Shown here piece by piece: positions 53,657-62,174 of a stretch of DNA of 64,000 bases. Below the pieces are notes generated by a model that was given only the letters and a program-made list of their open reading frames with translations, was not told where the DNA came from and made no database searches. The position numbers and the translations under genes are program-made. Each line of letters opens with the position of its first letter. Within the stretch, counting starts at the first letter, position 1. The stretch covers positions 111,569-175,568 of the forward strand of contig JAIUMV010000007.1 in assembly GCA_022565395.1 (NCBI GenBank), written 5' to 3'. The DNA comes from Marinobacter sp. (lineage in GTDB: Bacteria; Pseudomonadota; Gammaproteobacteria; Pseudomonadales; Oleiphilaceae).

Positions 53657-54907
53657 ATGCATATTGTGGTGCTGGGCGCAGGCGTTGTGGGCGTAACTTC
53701 CGCCTGGTACTTGCGTCAGGCAGGGCACCAGGTCACCGTGGTGGACCGTCAGCCAGTGGCAGGTGTGGAAACCAGCTACGCCAATGGCGGCCAGATTTCG
53801 GTCTCCCATGCCGAGCCCTGGGCCAACCCCTCCGCCCCCTTCAAAGTGATGCGCTGGCTGTCGCAGCCGGATGCACCCTTGCTGTTCCGCCTGCGCATGG
53901 ACCCCGCCCAGTGGCGCTGGGGCCTGGCGTTCCTGCGTGAGTGCAGCGCTGGCCGTACCCGCCACAATATCCGCCAGATCGTCAACCTGGGCACCTACAG
54001 CCGCACTTGTCTGCAAGCGCTGCGCAAGGATACCGGGCTGGCTTATGACCATCTGGAAAAGGGCATTCTGCACTTCTATACGGACCCGAAAGAGTTCGAA
54101 GCCGCGCTGGAGCCCGCGCGCCTGATGCAGCAACTGGGCTGTGATCGCCAAGTAATCGATGCAGACCAGGCCGTGGCCCTGGAACCGGCGCTGGCCCCTT
54201 TTCACCACCGCCTTGCCGGCGCCACGTACACCTCCGAAGATGAATCCGGCGATGCCCGCAAATTTACCCAGGTACTCGCTGCCCTGGCCGTCAAGGCGGG
54301 TGTCGAGTTTCGCTATAACACGGAGGTGCTGGGGCTGGATATGCGCCAGGGCCGGGTCAGCGGCGCACGCCTGCTGTGCGAAGGGCACCACGAGACCCTG
54401 ATGGCCGACAGCTATGTGCTGAGCCTGGGCAGCTACAGCCGCTTCATTGCCAAACCGCTGGGCGTGGACCTGAATATCTACCCGGCCAAGGGCTACTCCA
54501 TCACTGCGCCGGTACGCAACCCTGATGCCGCGCCTGTGGTGAGCCTGACGGATGACGAGTACAAACTGGTGTACTCCCGGTTAGGTGATCAATTGCGAGT
54601 GGCCGGTACCGCCGAACTCAACGGTTACAGCCGGGAGCTGAACCTGACCCGCTGCCGCGCCATCGTCCGCCGCGCCGCTGAACTGATGCCGGAGGCGGCG
54701 GACTGGGACGCTGCCGAGTTCTGGACGGGCCTGCGCCCGGCCACGCCCTCCAACGTACCCTATATTGGCCACAGCAAAGTGCCTAACCTGTTCCTCAACA
54801 CCGGTCATGGCACCCTGGGCTGGACCCACGCCTGTGGCTCCGCGGCCGCGCTGGCGGCTATTGTTGACGGACGCAAACCGGATGTGGATTTTGCCTTTTG
54901 CCTATGA
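53657..54907 (+). CDS. dadA: D-amino acid dehydrogenase small-subunit type (DadA)
   Basis: 416 aa FAD-dependent oxidoreductase that oxidises D-amino acids, D-alanine in the classic role. FAD motif MHIVVLGAGVVGVTSAWYL with GAGVVG at 7-12, and ETSYANGGQISVSHAEPWA near 36-54, both DadA-specific. The C-terminal FAD end (GWTHACGSAAALAAIVDGRKP) is intact. AGGGGA is about 8 nt before the ATG. Its stop overlaps the next gene by ATGA. Confidence 0.94.
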   Translation: MHIVVLGAGVVGVTSAWYLRQAGHQVTVVDRQPVAGVETSYANGGQISVSHAEPWANPSAPFKVMRWLSQPDAPLLFRLRMDPAQWRWGLAFLRECSAGRTRHNIRQIVNLGTYSRTCLQALRKDTGLAYDHLEKGILHFYTDPKEFEAALEPARLMQQLGCDRQVIDADQAVALEPALAPFHHRLAGATYTSEDESGDARKFTQVLAALAVKAGVEFRYNTEVLGLDMRQGRVSGARLLCEGHHETLMADSYVLSLGSYSRFIAKPLGVDLNIYPAKGYSITAPVRNPDAAPVVSLTDDEYKLVYSRLGDQLRVAGTAELNGYSRELNLTRCRAIVRRAAELMPEAADWDAAEFWTGLRPATPSNVPYIGHSKVPNLFLNTGHGTLGWTHACGSAAALAAIVDGRKPDVDFAFCL

Positions 54908-55311
54908 TTGATATGACGATGCTGCTGAGAAGATTAACCCTCACCGGCCTGGCCCTCTCAGTCTCCGCCTGTGCGGTGACTGCCCCAGCCCTGTCAACGG
55001 CTGAGCGCCAGGCAGCGGATGAAACCGTGCGGGAAACCATCGCCCTGTATCAGGGTTGTATGGCGGGTATGGTGGATGATTACGTGGCGGTGGAAACCGC
55101 CACAGCGAGCGAAATTTCCGCTGCGGCGGATGCTGGGTGTGCAGAGCTTTATCGGGATTATGAGCGGGCGCTGGTGCGGTACTTTACCGGCGTTGTGTCG
55201 CCCTCCGGCCAGCAAGCCGCCCGCGACCGCGCCCTGGCCCATGCCGCCGAAGCCCGGCGCAACGCGCAGGGCATGGCGATCATGCGGGTGCTTGAACACC
55301 GCAGGCCTTGA
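54904..55311 (+). CDS. Small lipoprotein of unknown function
   Basis: 135 aa. Starts in a 4-nt overlap with dadA, so it is coupled to it. The signal peptide ends in lipobox SVSAC (C22 approx.). The body is short, Ala-rich and helical (AERQAADETVRETIALYQGCM, AADAGCAELYRDYERALVRYF) with two further cysteines. No family is recognised. The convergent acyl-CoA ligase stop is 2 nt away. Confidence 0.7.
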   Translation: MIDMTMLLRRLTLTGLALSVSACAVTAPALSTAERQAADETVRETIALYQGCMAGMVDDYVAVETATASEISAAADAGCAELYRDYERALVRYFTGVVSPSGQQAARDRALAHAAEARRNAQGMAIMRVLEHRRP

Positions 55312-55313
55312 TA

Positions 55314-56960
55314 TCAACCTTTCAGTTGATCCCGAATCAGTTTCTTGTTGATTTTGCCCACACTGGTTTTGGGAATATCCTCTACAAAATCAATGCGCTC
55401 CGGGATCGCCCACTTATTGATGTCACCCGCTGCCACAAACTGTTGCAGGTGCGCCTGAATGGCCGCCGTGTCCGCAGTCTGACCCGCCTTCAGCACCACC
55501 AGGGCATGAGGGCGCTCGCCCCACTTGTCATCCGGCACGCCCACCACCGCGGCACCGGCAACCGCCGGGTGCTGGCTGATCATGTTCTCCAGATCGAGGG
55601 ATGAGAGCCATTCCCCGCCGGTTTTGATCACATCCTTGATACGGTCTTTGATGGTGAGGTTATGGTCCGGCTCAATACTGGCTACGTCACCGGTATGCAG
55701 CCAGCCGCCAGCCCACAGCTCGTGCCCCTTCTCCGGCTCCTTCAGGTAACCCTGGGTCAGCCAGGGCGCGCGGGCCACCACTTCACCTTTGGTTTCGCCG
55801 TCATGGGGCAGGCTGTTGCCTTCCTCGTCGATAATGCGAATGTCCACCAGGGGCACCGGCACACCGGTCTTCACCCGCTGGTTGCTTTGCTCGACCAGAG
55901 ACTTCGCCATATCCACCCGCTTCATGTGGGTGGTGGTCAGCAAGGGGCCGGTTTCCGACATGCCGTAGCCGGTGTACATACTAATGCCCAGCTTCGCCGC
56001 CGCCTCGCACAGGCCCTTGGTCAGGGCACTGCCGCCGATAAGCACATGCCAGTTGCTGAGGTCCGCGGTTTTGATGGACTCGGTGGCCATCAACATCTGC
56101 ATGATGGTGGGCACACAGTGGGAGAAGCTGACCTTGTGGGTTTTCAGCAGATCCACCAGCAATTCCGGCTCATAACGGCCCGGATAAACCTGCTTGATGC
56201 CCAGCAGGGTGGCCGCGTAGGGCACGCCCCAGGCGTGTACGTGGAACATGGGGGTGATGGGCATGTAAACGCTGCTGGAGCGCATCAGCGGCTGCTCATC
56301 AAAAGCGCTGAGGGTGCCAGTCATGGCCAGGGTGTGGAGCACCAGCTGGCGGTGACTGAAGAACACCCCTTTGGGATTGCCGGTCGTGCCGGTGGTGTAG
56401 AAGGTGGTGGCGATGCTGTTCTCATCAAAATCCGGGAATTCGAAGTGGGTGTCCGCCGCCGCCAGCAGCGCTTCGTACTCGCCCACAACCGGCAGGCCTG
56501 TGCTCACCGCCTGCTCACTGTCGGTCAGCTGGATGTAGTTCTTCACGGTCGTGAGTTCGCCGCTGACTTTTTCCAGCAGGGGTGCAAAGTCATCATGCAC
56601 CAGCACCAGATCATCTTCGGCGTGGTTCATGGTGTAGACAATCTGCTCTGGTGACAGGCGCACGTTCACCGTGTGCAGTACCGCGCCAATCATGGGGATG
56701 GCAAAGAAGCATTCCAGGTAACGGGGCGTATCCCAGTCCAGCACTGCCACCACATCACCGGCCTTCACGCCCGCTGCGGTCAGGGCATTGGCCAGGCGGT
56801 GGATACGCTCTACCAGCTCGCGGTAGGTGTACTTGCTGTGGTTAGCGTAAACAATCTCCTGGTCTGGCGCATAGCGGGGGCCGGACAGCAGCAGCTGTTT
56901 AATGAGCAGGGGATACTGATAGGCGTTATCCGCAGGTGGAATGAGTTTGGTTTGAGCCAT
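55314..56960 (-). CDS. Fatty acid-CoA ligase, AMP-forming
   Basis: 548 aa ANL-superfamily enzyme that activates a carboxylate via acyl-AMP to acyl-CoA. P-loop FYTTGTTGNPKGVFFSH, A5 motif YGMSETGP, A7 HTGDVASIEPDHNLTIKDRIKDVIKTGGEW and the terminal catalytic lysine in TSVGKINKK. The overall pattern is AlkK-like (medium or long chain fatty acids). Chain-length preference cannot be read from this. Transcribed alone with a 260-nt leader that holds no gene. Confidence 0.92.
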   Translation of the reverse strand: MAQTKLIPPADNAYQYPLLIKQLLLSGPRYAPDQEIVYANHSKYTYRELVERIHRLANALTAAGVKAGDVVAVLDWDTPRYLECFFAIPMIGAVLHTVNVRLSPEQIVYTMNHAEDDLVLVHDDFAPLLEKVSGELTTVKNYIQLTDSEQAVSTGLPVVGEYEALLAAADTHFEFPDFDENSIATTFYTTGTTGNPKGVFFSHRQLVLHTLAMTGTLSAFDEQPLMRSSSVYMPITPMFHVHAWGVPYAATLLGIKQVYPGRYEPELLVDLLKTHKVSFSHCVPTIMQMLMATESIKTADLSNWHVLIGGSALTKGLCEAAAKLGISMYTGYGMSETGPLLTTTHMKRVDMAKSLVEQSNQRVKTGVPVPLVDIRIIDEEGNSLPHDGETKGEVVARAPWLTQGYLKEPEKGHELWAGGWLHTGDVASIEPDHNLTIKDRIKDVIKTGGEWLSSLDLENMISQHPAVAGAAVVGVPDDKWGERPHALVVLKAGQTADTAAIQAHLQQFVAAGDINKWAIPERIDFVEDIPKTSVGKINKKLIRDQLKG

Positions 56961-57193
56961 GCGCTTGTCCTCTTGTTGTTACTGAACCTTGATCCGGTAG
57001 CAGGTGCTGCCGTGGTTCCTTGGGGTTGGCACTCAATGTGCCACAACCCGGGCGAATGGCAAGGGTAGCCAAAAGTCGTAGAGGATGGGCGGTTGTTGTG
57101 CCAACTGGCCTGGAAAGACATATCCACAAAGATTACGAAATCGTCAGGGATGACGAAGGCTCTGGCGGCGCAGGCAGGCAAGGGCAGGGGAGT

Positions 57194-57217
57194 TCAGGGC
57201 CTCGGTAGAGGCCCTGA
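57194..57217. terminator. Hairpin downstream of ppnP
   Basis: TCAGGGCCTC and GAGGCCCTGA, 10-bp perfect arms with a 4-nt loop, 9 nt beyond the ppnP stop; no T-run. Confidence 0.55.
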
Positions 57218-57225
57218 CAGAGCGA

Positions 57226-57507
57226 TTACTCGTAGGTGCAAAGGTATGCAGTATCTACGTCAGTACGCACTTTGAAGCTGGTGTTGGCTGCCACTTCAAA
57301 GGCATCGCCGGCACCGTAGGCAATCCACTCCTCAACACCGGGCAGCTGCACGGTCAGAGTGCCACTGATGACCGTCATAACTTCCTTTTTGCTGGTGCCG
57401 AACTCGTACTCACCGGAGCTGATCACGCCCACGGTGGCAGGCAGGGACGCGCCCTGAAAGGCGATGGACTTCACTTTGCCGTCGAAGTATTCATTTACGC
57501 TCAACAT
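57226..57507 (-). CDS. ppnP: Pyrimidine/purine nucleoside phosphorylase
   Basis: 93 aa cupin-fold enzyme (formerly DUF1255/YaiE) that phosphorolyses several nucleosides to base and ribose-1-phosphate. MLSVNEYFDGKVKSIAF, GVISSGEYEFGTSKKEVMTVI and DAFEVAANTSFKV are the family blocks. ATG at 57507 is chosen since AGGAG lies 8 nt before it, whereas the ATG at 57513 is too close. Confidence 0.93.
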   Translation of the reverse strand: MLSVNEYFDGKVKSIAFQGASLPATVGVISSGEYEFGTSKKEVMTVISGTLTVQLPGVEEWIAYGAGDAFEVAANTSFKVRTDVDTAYLCTYE

Positions 57508-57564
57508 GGCCATAACTCCTGATAAATTGGTGCGCTACTATACGGCAAAACCTGTGAACAGAGG

Positions 57565-58065
57565 ATGAAAAATTACATGCCCAGGCCGCAAACCCTACGT
57601 GCTGAACTGCCCCCGGAACAGCGGCAACGCTATGAGCAGACCTTACAGCGGATGGACCGCTTTGCCCGCATTATGGACAGCCAGTTTCGCGTGCCGGGCA
57701 CCCGTTTCCGCTTCGGCCTGGACCCGATTATTGGCCTGGTGCCGGTATTCGGTGATCTGATCGGGTTTATCATCGGCTCATCGCTGCTGGTGGAAGGCTG
57801 GCGGGTGAAAGTGGGTAAGCGGGTGCTGTTGCGCATGCTGTTCAACAACCTGCTGGAGCTGATTGTCGGCATAGTGCCCATTTTCGGGGATCTGTTCGAC
57901 GCCCACTGGAAAGCCAACACCCGCAACGCCTTCCTGTTGCGCCGCCATATTGAATCCCAGCTGTACCCGCCACCGCCGCCCAAGCGCCCGTGGCTGCTGT
58001 ACAGCCTGCTAGGGGTGCTGGTGGCTATGGTGGTGTTTTACATGGTGATGGTGTTTGGTTCTTGA
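57565..58065 (+). CDS. DUF4112 membrane protein
   Basis: 166 aa. DUF4112 core: MDRFARIMDSQFRVPGTRFRFGLDPIIGLV-like opening, then VFGDLIGFIIGSSLLVEGWR and IVGIVPIFGDLFDAHWKANTRN. A final membrane helix (LLYSLLGVLVAMVVFYMVMVF) closes the protein. Role unknown. GAGG directly abuts ATG 57565; ATG 57577 is the alternative. Confidence 0.88.
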   Translation: MKNYMPRPQTLRAELPPEQRQRYEQTLQRMDRFARIMDSQFRVPGTRFRFGLDPIIGLVPVFGDLIGFIIGSSLLVEGWRVKVGKRVLLRMLFNNLLELIVGIVPIFGDLFDAHWKANTRNAFLLRRHIESQLYPPPPPKRPWLLYSLLGVLVAMVVFYMVMVFGS

Positions 58066-58083
58066 GGCGGGAATGTGCGGCGC

Positions 58084-58820
58084 CTAGGGGCGCCGCATGA
58101 CGAAAAAGCCATAGCTGTAGTAGGCCGAGTAGTTGCGGAACAGCGCGATTTCCTGGCGGGTTGCCTCGATGACAGCCAAGCCTTGCGGAATCCCGGCCCA
58201 GACCTTTTCCTTCTCCGCCAGCAGAGCCTCCATGGGGGTGTAATAATCCACCAGCCAGTCCTCGGCGGGCAGAACAAAATGCCCCTCCAGCTCATAGCCC
58301 AGGCGCTTGATCACGGCGATTTTCTGCTCGACCGTGTCAATTTCCGGGTATTCGGCCCAGAACGCGCGTACCTCGGCGGGTGGGTCTGCCTGCAGCCATA
58401 TTGCATCGCTGACAGCGACATAACCCCCGGGACGAACAAACGCCTTCAGTTTGCTCAGGCCATGCTCGAAGCCGATATTGTAAATAGCCCCCTCAGACCA
58501 GATGATGTCGAAACTGCCCGGGGCAAAATCCATGCTTGCCATATCCTGCTCAATCACTGTCAGCCTTTCAGCAACACCCATCTGTGCCGCCAGGGCTTGT
58601 GTTCGCTCCAGCATCAGGGGCAGAAAGTCCAGCGCCACCACCTCGCCGCCGGATAGCTGCAACAGATCACACCCGGGCCACAACCAATATCGAGAATACG
58701 GGGTGCATCAGGTACGTCAGGGATCAGCTCGTAAGCACGCCGGGTGGATGCGGACGAGCCCGGGCCGGCACGGGGCACAGCGCCGAAGATTTCGAGAAAG
58801 TACGTCATGTTGTCTTCCAT
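58084..58820 (-). pseudogene. Frameshifted class I SAM-dependent methyltransferase
   Basis: Two overlapping frames make one methyltransferase. The 5' part (58820 leftwards) encodes MEDNMTYFLEIFGAVPRAGP then RILDIGCGPG (motif I). The rest, in another frame from about 58670 to 58084, continues LSGGEVVALDFLPLMLERTQ through motifs IDTVEQKIAVIKRLGYELEG to the C-terminus. Family members normally read GCGPGxQTxxLxxLSGG, so a few residues right after motif I are missing as well as the frame. The gene is probably inactive unless this is a sequencing error. It converges on the DUF4112 gene. Confidence 0.8.
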
Positions 58821-58837
58821 TCAAAACCTCCCTGAGA

Positions 58838-59299
58838 TCACCGGTCACTGCCCGCAGTACGCAGTTTGCGGAAGATGTCAGCCATGTAGCGGTTGCCCAG
58901 TATCAGCCCCATTGAAAGCGCTATCACGGCAAACCAGCCATAATTAATGTCAACAGGCGAGCCGAGCTGAAGCAGTAGCGAATGAATGGCCCGCACAAAC
59001 CAATAGACGCCGATCAGAAATACCCCGGCTGCGACTATGCCAGCCTCGGGCACCACTGGCCCTGGCTGGTCTGTTGCTTCAGCCGAGAGTACCTTGCTGG
59101 ACAACCTGGGCGCGCCAAGCCACAAGGCGATGCCGATAATAATGGGTACCATGAATGCGACCACCAAGTGCGCATAAGGGTGAGGGTCTGGCCCGGTAAA
59201 TACGTTGGACATGGCTAGTAGCGGTATGTGGGTTATCAGGCTGCTGAACACCAGATAGGCTGCAAACACCTTGATAACCACTTCGATGAGCGCTTTCAT
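58838..59299 (-). CDS. Small polytopic membrane protein of unknown function
   Basis: 153 aa with four hydrophobic segments: IKVFAAYLVFSSLITHIPLL, LVVAFMVPIIIGIALWLGA, GIVAAGVFLIGVYWFVRAI and YGWFAVIALSMGLILGN. No catalytic motif is recognised. It begins just after the lipoprotein gene (34 nt) on the same strand and may be part of the accessory cluster transcribed leftward from 60.4 kb. Confidence 0.7.
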   Translation of the reverse strand: MKALIEVVIKVFAAYLVFSSLITHIPLLAMSNVFTGPDPHPYAHLVVAFMVPIIIGIALWLGAPRLSSKVLSAEATDQPGPVVPEAGIVAAGVFLIGVYWFVRAIHSLLLQLGSPVDINYGWFAVIALSMGLILGNRYMADIFRKLRTAGSDR

Positions 59300-59332
59300 A
59301 GGCTTCGATGTCTATTGAGGGTGTTGTTCAGT

Positions 59333-59725
59333 TTAGTCAATGGCGCGCAGGGCTCGCCCGTCTCGAAGATAAAGCGTATCGCCGTCCCAGGCGCCATAGC
59401 TCTCAGGGTTTTGGAGGTCCACGTACGGTTCGCCTGCAGGCTCTATGGCAAACCGCCCTTCATACCAAACGACGCCGGACTTTTCGGCGTATACCTTACC
59501 GGTGTACACAGAACCCTCTGTGCCTTCGCTTCTGCTAAGGAGTACATAAACGCCGCCATCCAAGCCGCCGGTCCAAATGGCTTCGGTGGGCACATTGTCA
59601 GGACGAGGAGGCTCTGTGCTTGCAGTCGTTCCTGCATCACACCCTGTGGTCAGCAGCATTGTTAGTGCGAGGAGGGCAGCAGAGACCAGTAGCGAGCTTT
59701 TTCTGCGGCTAGTGACGCTGCTCAT
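59333..59725 (-). CDS. Lipoprotein, candidate immunity protein for the upstream NlpC/P60-like gene
   Basis: 130 aa. Lipobox LTTGC (C29) after a charged N-terminus, then a Pro/Thr linker and a beta-rich small domain (AIWTGGLDGGVYVLLSRSEG, VVWYEGRFAIEPAGEPYVDL). No family recognised. The start codon is 1 nt from the stop of the upstream gene, which is the spacing of effector-immunity pairs where a periplasmic lipoprotein protects against a cell-wall or lipid-attacking enzyme. Function is inferred only from this arrangement. Confidence 0.7.
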   Translation of the reverse strand: MSSVTSRRKSSLLVSAALLALTMLLTTGCDAGTTASTEPPRPDNVPTEAIWTGGLDGGVYVLLSRSEGTEGSVYTGKVYAEKSGVVWYEGRFAIEPAGEPYVDLQNPESYGAWDGDTLYLRDGRALRAID

Positions 59726-59726
59726 G

Positions 59727-60359
59727 TTACGCCGCCTCCAACTGCTGAAGAACTAATCGATCTGCGCTGTAATCGTAGTCAATATCTCTAAATTCTCTCC
59801 TGAATCTACCTATATAACCGTTTGGCCGGGGGTCGATCATCCACGGCGTGGACACCCCTCCAGCCCGGGCAACACCTTTTACAAAGTGGATGCAGCTGTT
59901 CCGCGTCAGGTGATATGGCGTCCGGCTTGGCGTGTTGTTTAGCATCTTCCTTTGCTGAGCGTATGACTCCATGGCTTCAAAAGTGTCACCAACTCCGATC
60001 AGCACTCCTTGTATCCTGCTCATCTGACCAGCCAAAGCAGAAATTCTTCTCAATGGCGCTCGCAGTGATTTAAGGTCTACTGCGCCATCGACGACGTTTG
60101 CATCTGGAATCCGGATGCGTCTTACGATTCCAAGATTCTCTGGAGGGTCGTAGCGACCATACTCATAGTAACGGGTTAATCCTGTAGTGCCTTTGACAAA
60201 CAGGACGCCAGCGTGCCCCAGATTGGAGACTTGGGTGTTGCGAGACGGTACTGATACGCGCCCGAAGCGATCCGTCCAAGGGAAAACATCAACGTCTACT
60301 GAAGGAGTTGCGACAGTTATGCGATAGTCCGGAAATACGATAGGAATTAGCAGATCCAT
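59727..60359 (-). CDS. Permuted NlpC/P60 (LRAT-like) cysteine hydrolase, candidate antibacterial effector
   Basis: 210 aa from ATG 60359, which has AAAGGA 6 nt upstream (an earlier ATG at 60374 lacks one). No signal peptide. H49 in NLGHAGVLFVKG followed by YYEYGRYDPPENLGIVRR, and C156-x-H158 in NSCIHFVKGV, reproduce the His-then-Cys order and NCxHF motif of circularly permuted NlpC/P60 enzymes (LRAT, YiiX). Such enzymes cleave peptides or acyl bonds. Exported delivery without a signal would fit a secretion-system effector; a lipoprotein gene follows 1 nt later. Confidence 0.65.
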   Translation of the reverse strand: MDLLIPIVFPDYRITVATPSVDVDVFPWTDRFGRVSVPSRNTQVSNLGHAGVLFVKGTTGLTRYYEYGRYDPPENLGIVRRIRIPDANVVDGAVDLKSLRAPLRRISALAGQMSRIQGVLIGVGDTFEAMESYAQQRKMLNNTPSRTPYHLTRNSCIHFVKGVARAGGVSTPWMIDPRPNGYIGRFRREFRDIDYDYSADRLVLQQLEAA

Positions 60360-60737
60360 TAGAGTTCCTTTCATTGGATTTAGTAAGAGGCCAGCCCGAG
60401 CATCTCAGAAACCGGAATGTGGCACAACAAAAAACCGACGCCCTGTGAGGCATATGAAGAGTCTTTCAATCTCGCCCCAAGGCTACGGCACGCGCTTTAA
60501 AAACAGCGTACCCATTGGCCCGGAAGTGAACAGGCTAGCAGACCGCTACCCAGCGGGTGGGGACTTAATCAGCGGCTCCCTAGAAGGGATCCAAGAGATT
60601 CCTGTCAAAGCCCAGTCCCTGCAAGCCTGACTGATCGTAACGGGCTTTGAACCGTTCAGAAACATACAGAATGCCGGGGTTATGCAAACGGGATTTGAAC
60701 ACCGACCTAGTTGCTCTTGTCTCAGATTACGGGCACC
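60360..60737. other. Gene-poor spacer with possible gene remnant
   Basis: A 61-codon frame (60445-60630, GTG start) reads MRHMKSLSISPQGYGTRFKN onward but has no family match, ribosome site or partner. The rest shows only scattered short symmetries (AACGG/CCGTT near 60638-60655). I see no tRNA or promoter that stands out. It may be debris between the effector-like gene and the VOC gene. Confidence 0.35.
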
Positions 60738-61223
60738 TTAACCGCGAAACGCCGCCTCAATCGCCGCAATGTCGATTTTTCTCATTGTCATCATGGCGTC
60801 GAACGCGCGTTTGGCGGCTGCCCGGTCAGGACTGGTGTAGGCTTTCGTCAGTGCGATCGGCGTAATCTGCCAGGAGAGGCCCCACTTGTCCTTGCACCAA
60901 CCGCAATCGCTCTCCTGGCCGCCGTTGCCGACGATCGCGTTCCAGTAACGATCAGTCTCCTCTTGGCTTTCGGTCGCAACCTGAAACGAGAAGGCTTCGT
61001 TGTGCTTGAAGGCAGGCCCGCCATTGAGTCCGAGGCAGGCAATGCCCAGTACGGTAAACTCGACTGTTATTACGTCCCCTTCAGCCCCCGATGGGTAATC
61101 CCCTGGGGCGCGGTGCACGGCGTTGATTGACGAATTGGGGAACGTCTCGGCGTAAAACTGTGCGGCTTCCTCGGCGTTGCCATCGTACCAGAGGCAAATG
61201 GTGTTCTTTGCAATGTTCGTCAT
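60738..61223 (-). CDS. VOC superfamily protein (PhnB/3-demethylubiquinone methyltransferase-like)
   Basis: 161 aa. NTICLWYDGNAEEAAQFYAE, SAxNAVHRAPGDYP-like loop, FTVLGIACLGLNGGPAFKHN and the C-terminal GWCKDKWGLSWQITPIAL are the usual PhnB-like VOC blocks; the fold binds metal and small molecules. AAGGAG is upstream of the ATG at 61223. Despite the old name there is no methyltransferase activity in this family. Monocistronic. Confidence 0.9.
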   Translation of the reverse strand: MTNIAKNTICLWYDGNAEEAAQFYAETFPNSSINAVHRAPGDYPSGAEGDVITVEFTVLGIACLGLNGGPAFKHNEAFSFQVATESQEETDRYWNAIVGNGGQESDCGWCKDKWGLSWQITPIALTKAYTSPDRAAAKRAFDAMMTMRKIDIAAIEAAFRG

Positions 61224-61361
61224 GGTTGCTTCTCCTTGCTGAGTCAGTTGCCGTAAGTGGCAATCTATAGTCGAATGGGCCTGCCCGATCTCGACAGCGA
61301 CGATGATTACCTTGCTTGAGGACGAGCCGGAGTTTGGCAAGCCTATTTCTTGGAGTGGCTA

Positions 61362-62051
61362 ATGAGCAATAAATTACATTTCGGTGTTGTTGTCATGCTA
61401 GCAGCCCTCATGGCCGTTGGCTGTACAGATATAGCCCCGGAACAGCGTTCGTCCTGTCGATTAGACAAGGATCTGATGCTGTATAGCACTGAGTTCGCAG
61501 AAATCTACGGCCTGCCTATTGATGAGGCAACAGACTTGCCTGAGGGTTTGCTGGCGATACGGGGCTACTGGACAGAGTTTGTTCATGCCAAAGGTCGTCC
61601 ATACCTGCAGATGCAACTCTACCTTGATGACACGGTGAGTATCCCGTTCCCTCATAGGGAAGGTACGCTGGCGTACTACGAGTCACAGGTGCGAAGTGGC
61701 TTTGAGTATTTTCCTGCGAAAAGAACCCTGCGCGTAGACCCGGAAGCACAGCACAATGAATTCCATAACAGAATTCTTCTGCACAATGCCAGCCAAGGTA
61801 CCAACACGGAGATCGTTAGCCGCTATAAAAGAGCGCTGGCGCCAGGTGTCACGGCTGTTGAGTTTAGTACTGTTTTCACGCCGCCCTATGACATCTATCT
61901 CTATGTTGGTGATAAGCCAAAAACAGGAAATATTTACCCGCTGTTCTTCTCTGTAAGCAGTGGAGAGGATATCTCAAACAATGTTGCGGATTTTCACGTG
62001 CTATCAATACCGGACCAATTTGGTCCGTTACTTGATAATGACTGCCCATAG
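61362..62051 (+). CDS. Lipoprotein of unknown function
   Basis: 229 aa. Lipobox AVGC (C21) after MSNKLHFGVVVMLAALMA, then a mixed strand-rich body (LLAIRGYWTEFVHAKGRPYL, TLRVDPEAQHNEFHNRILLHN, PYDIYLYVGDKPKTG). TTGGAG is 5 nt before ATG 61362. No family recognised; may be another immunity-type lipoprotein, but no toxin gene adjoins it. Confidence 0.65.
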   Translation: MSNKLHFGVVVMLAALMAVGCTDIAPEQRSSCRLDKDLMLYSTEFAEIYGLPIDEATDLPEGLLAIRGYWTEFVHAKGRPYLQMQLYLDDTVSIPFPHREGTLAYYESQVRSGFEYFPAKRTLRVDPEAQHNEFHNRILLHNASQGTNTEIVSRYKRALAPGVTAVEFSTVFTPPYDIYLYVGDKPKTGNIYPLFFSVSSGEDISNNVADFHVLSIPDQFGPLLDNDCP

Positions 62052-62174
62052 GGGTGATTGTGGTGAAGTTTGTAACCATTTCCGGCATTGGCCTGCTCCT
62101 TATGCGGAGTTATCCATGGGTGTCCACTGAATCGGGGAAAGTCCAGTAACTCTGCGGCCTAACGCCGCCAAGAC

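Noticed and set aside
55662..56654. 330-codon open frame antisense to the acyl-CoA ligase gene
   Set aside because: Composition rich in His, Gly and Gln with no motifs; the ligase on the other strand has all ANL motifs.
60445..60630. 61-codon open frame
   Set aside because: GTG start, no ribosome site, no recognised similarity; not called as a gene, though it may be debris.
60636..60715. tRNA gene remnant
   Set aside because: TTCAAAT and TTCAAAG loops resemble a T arm, but no full cloverleaf, acceptor stem or anticodon arm can be drawn.
62154..62170. Integron attC site
   Set aside because: GCCTAAC resembles a core site, but no paired site is found at a suitable distance and there is no integrase.
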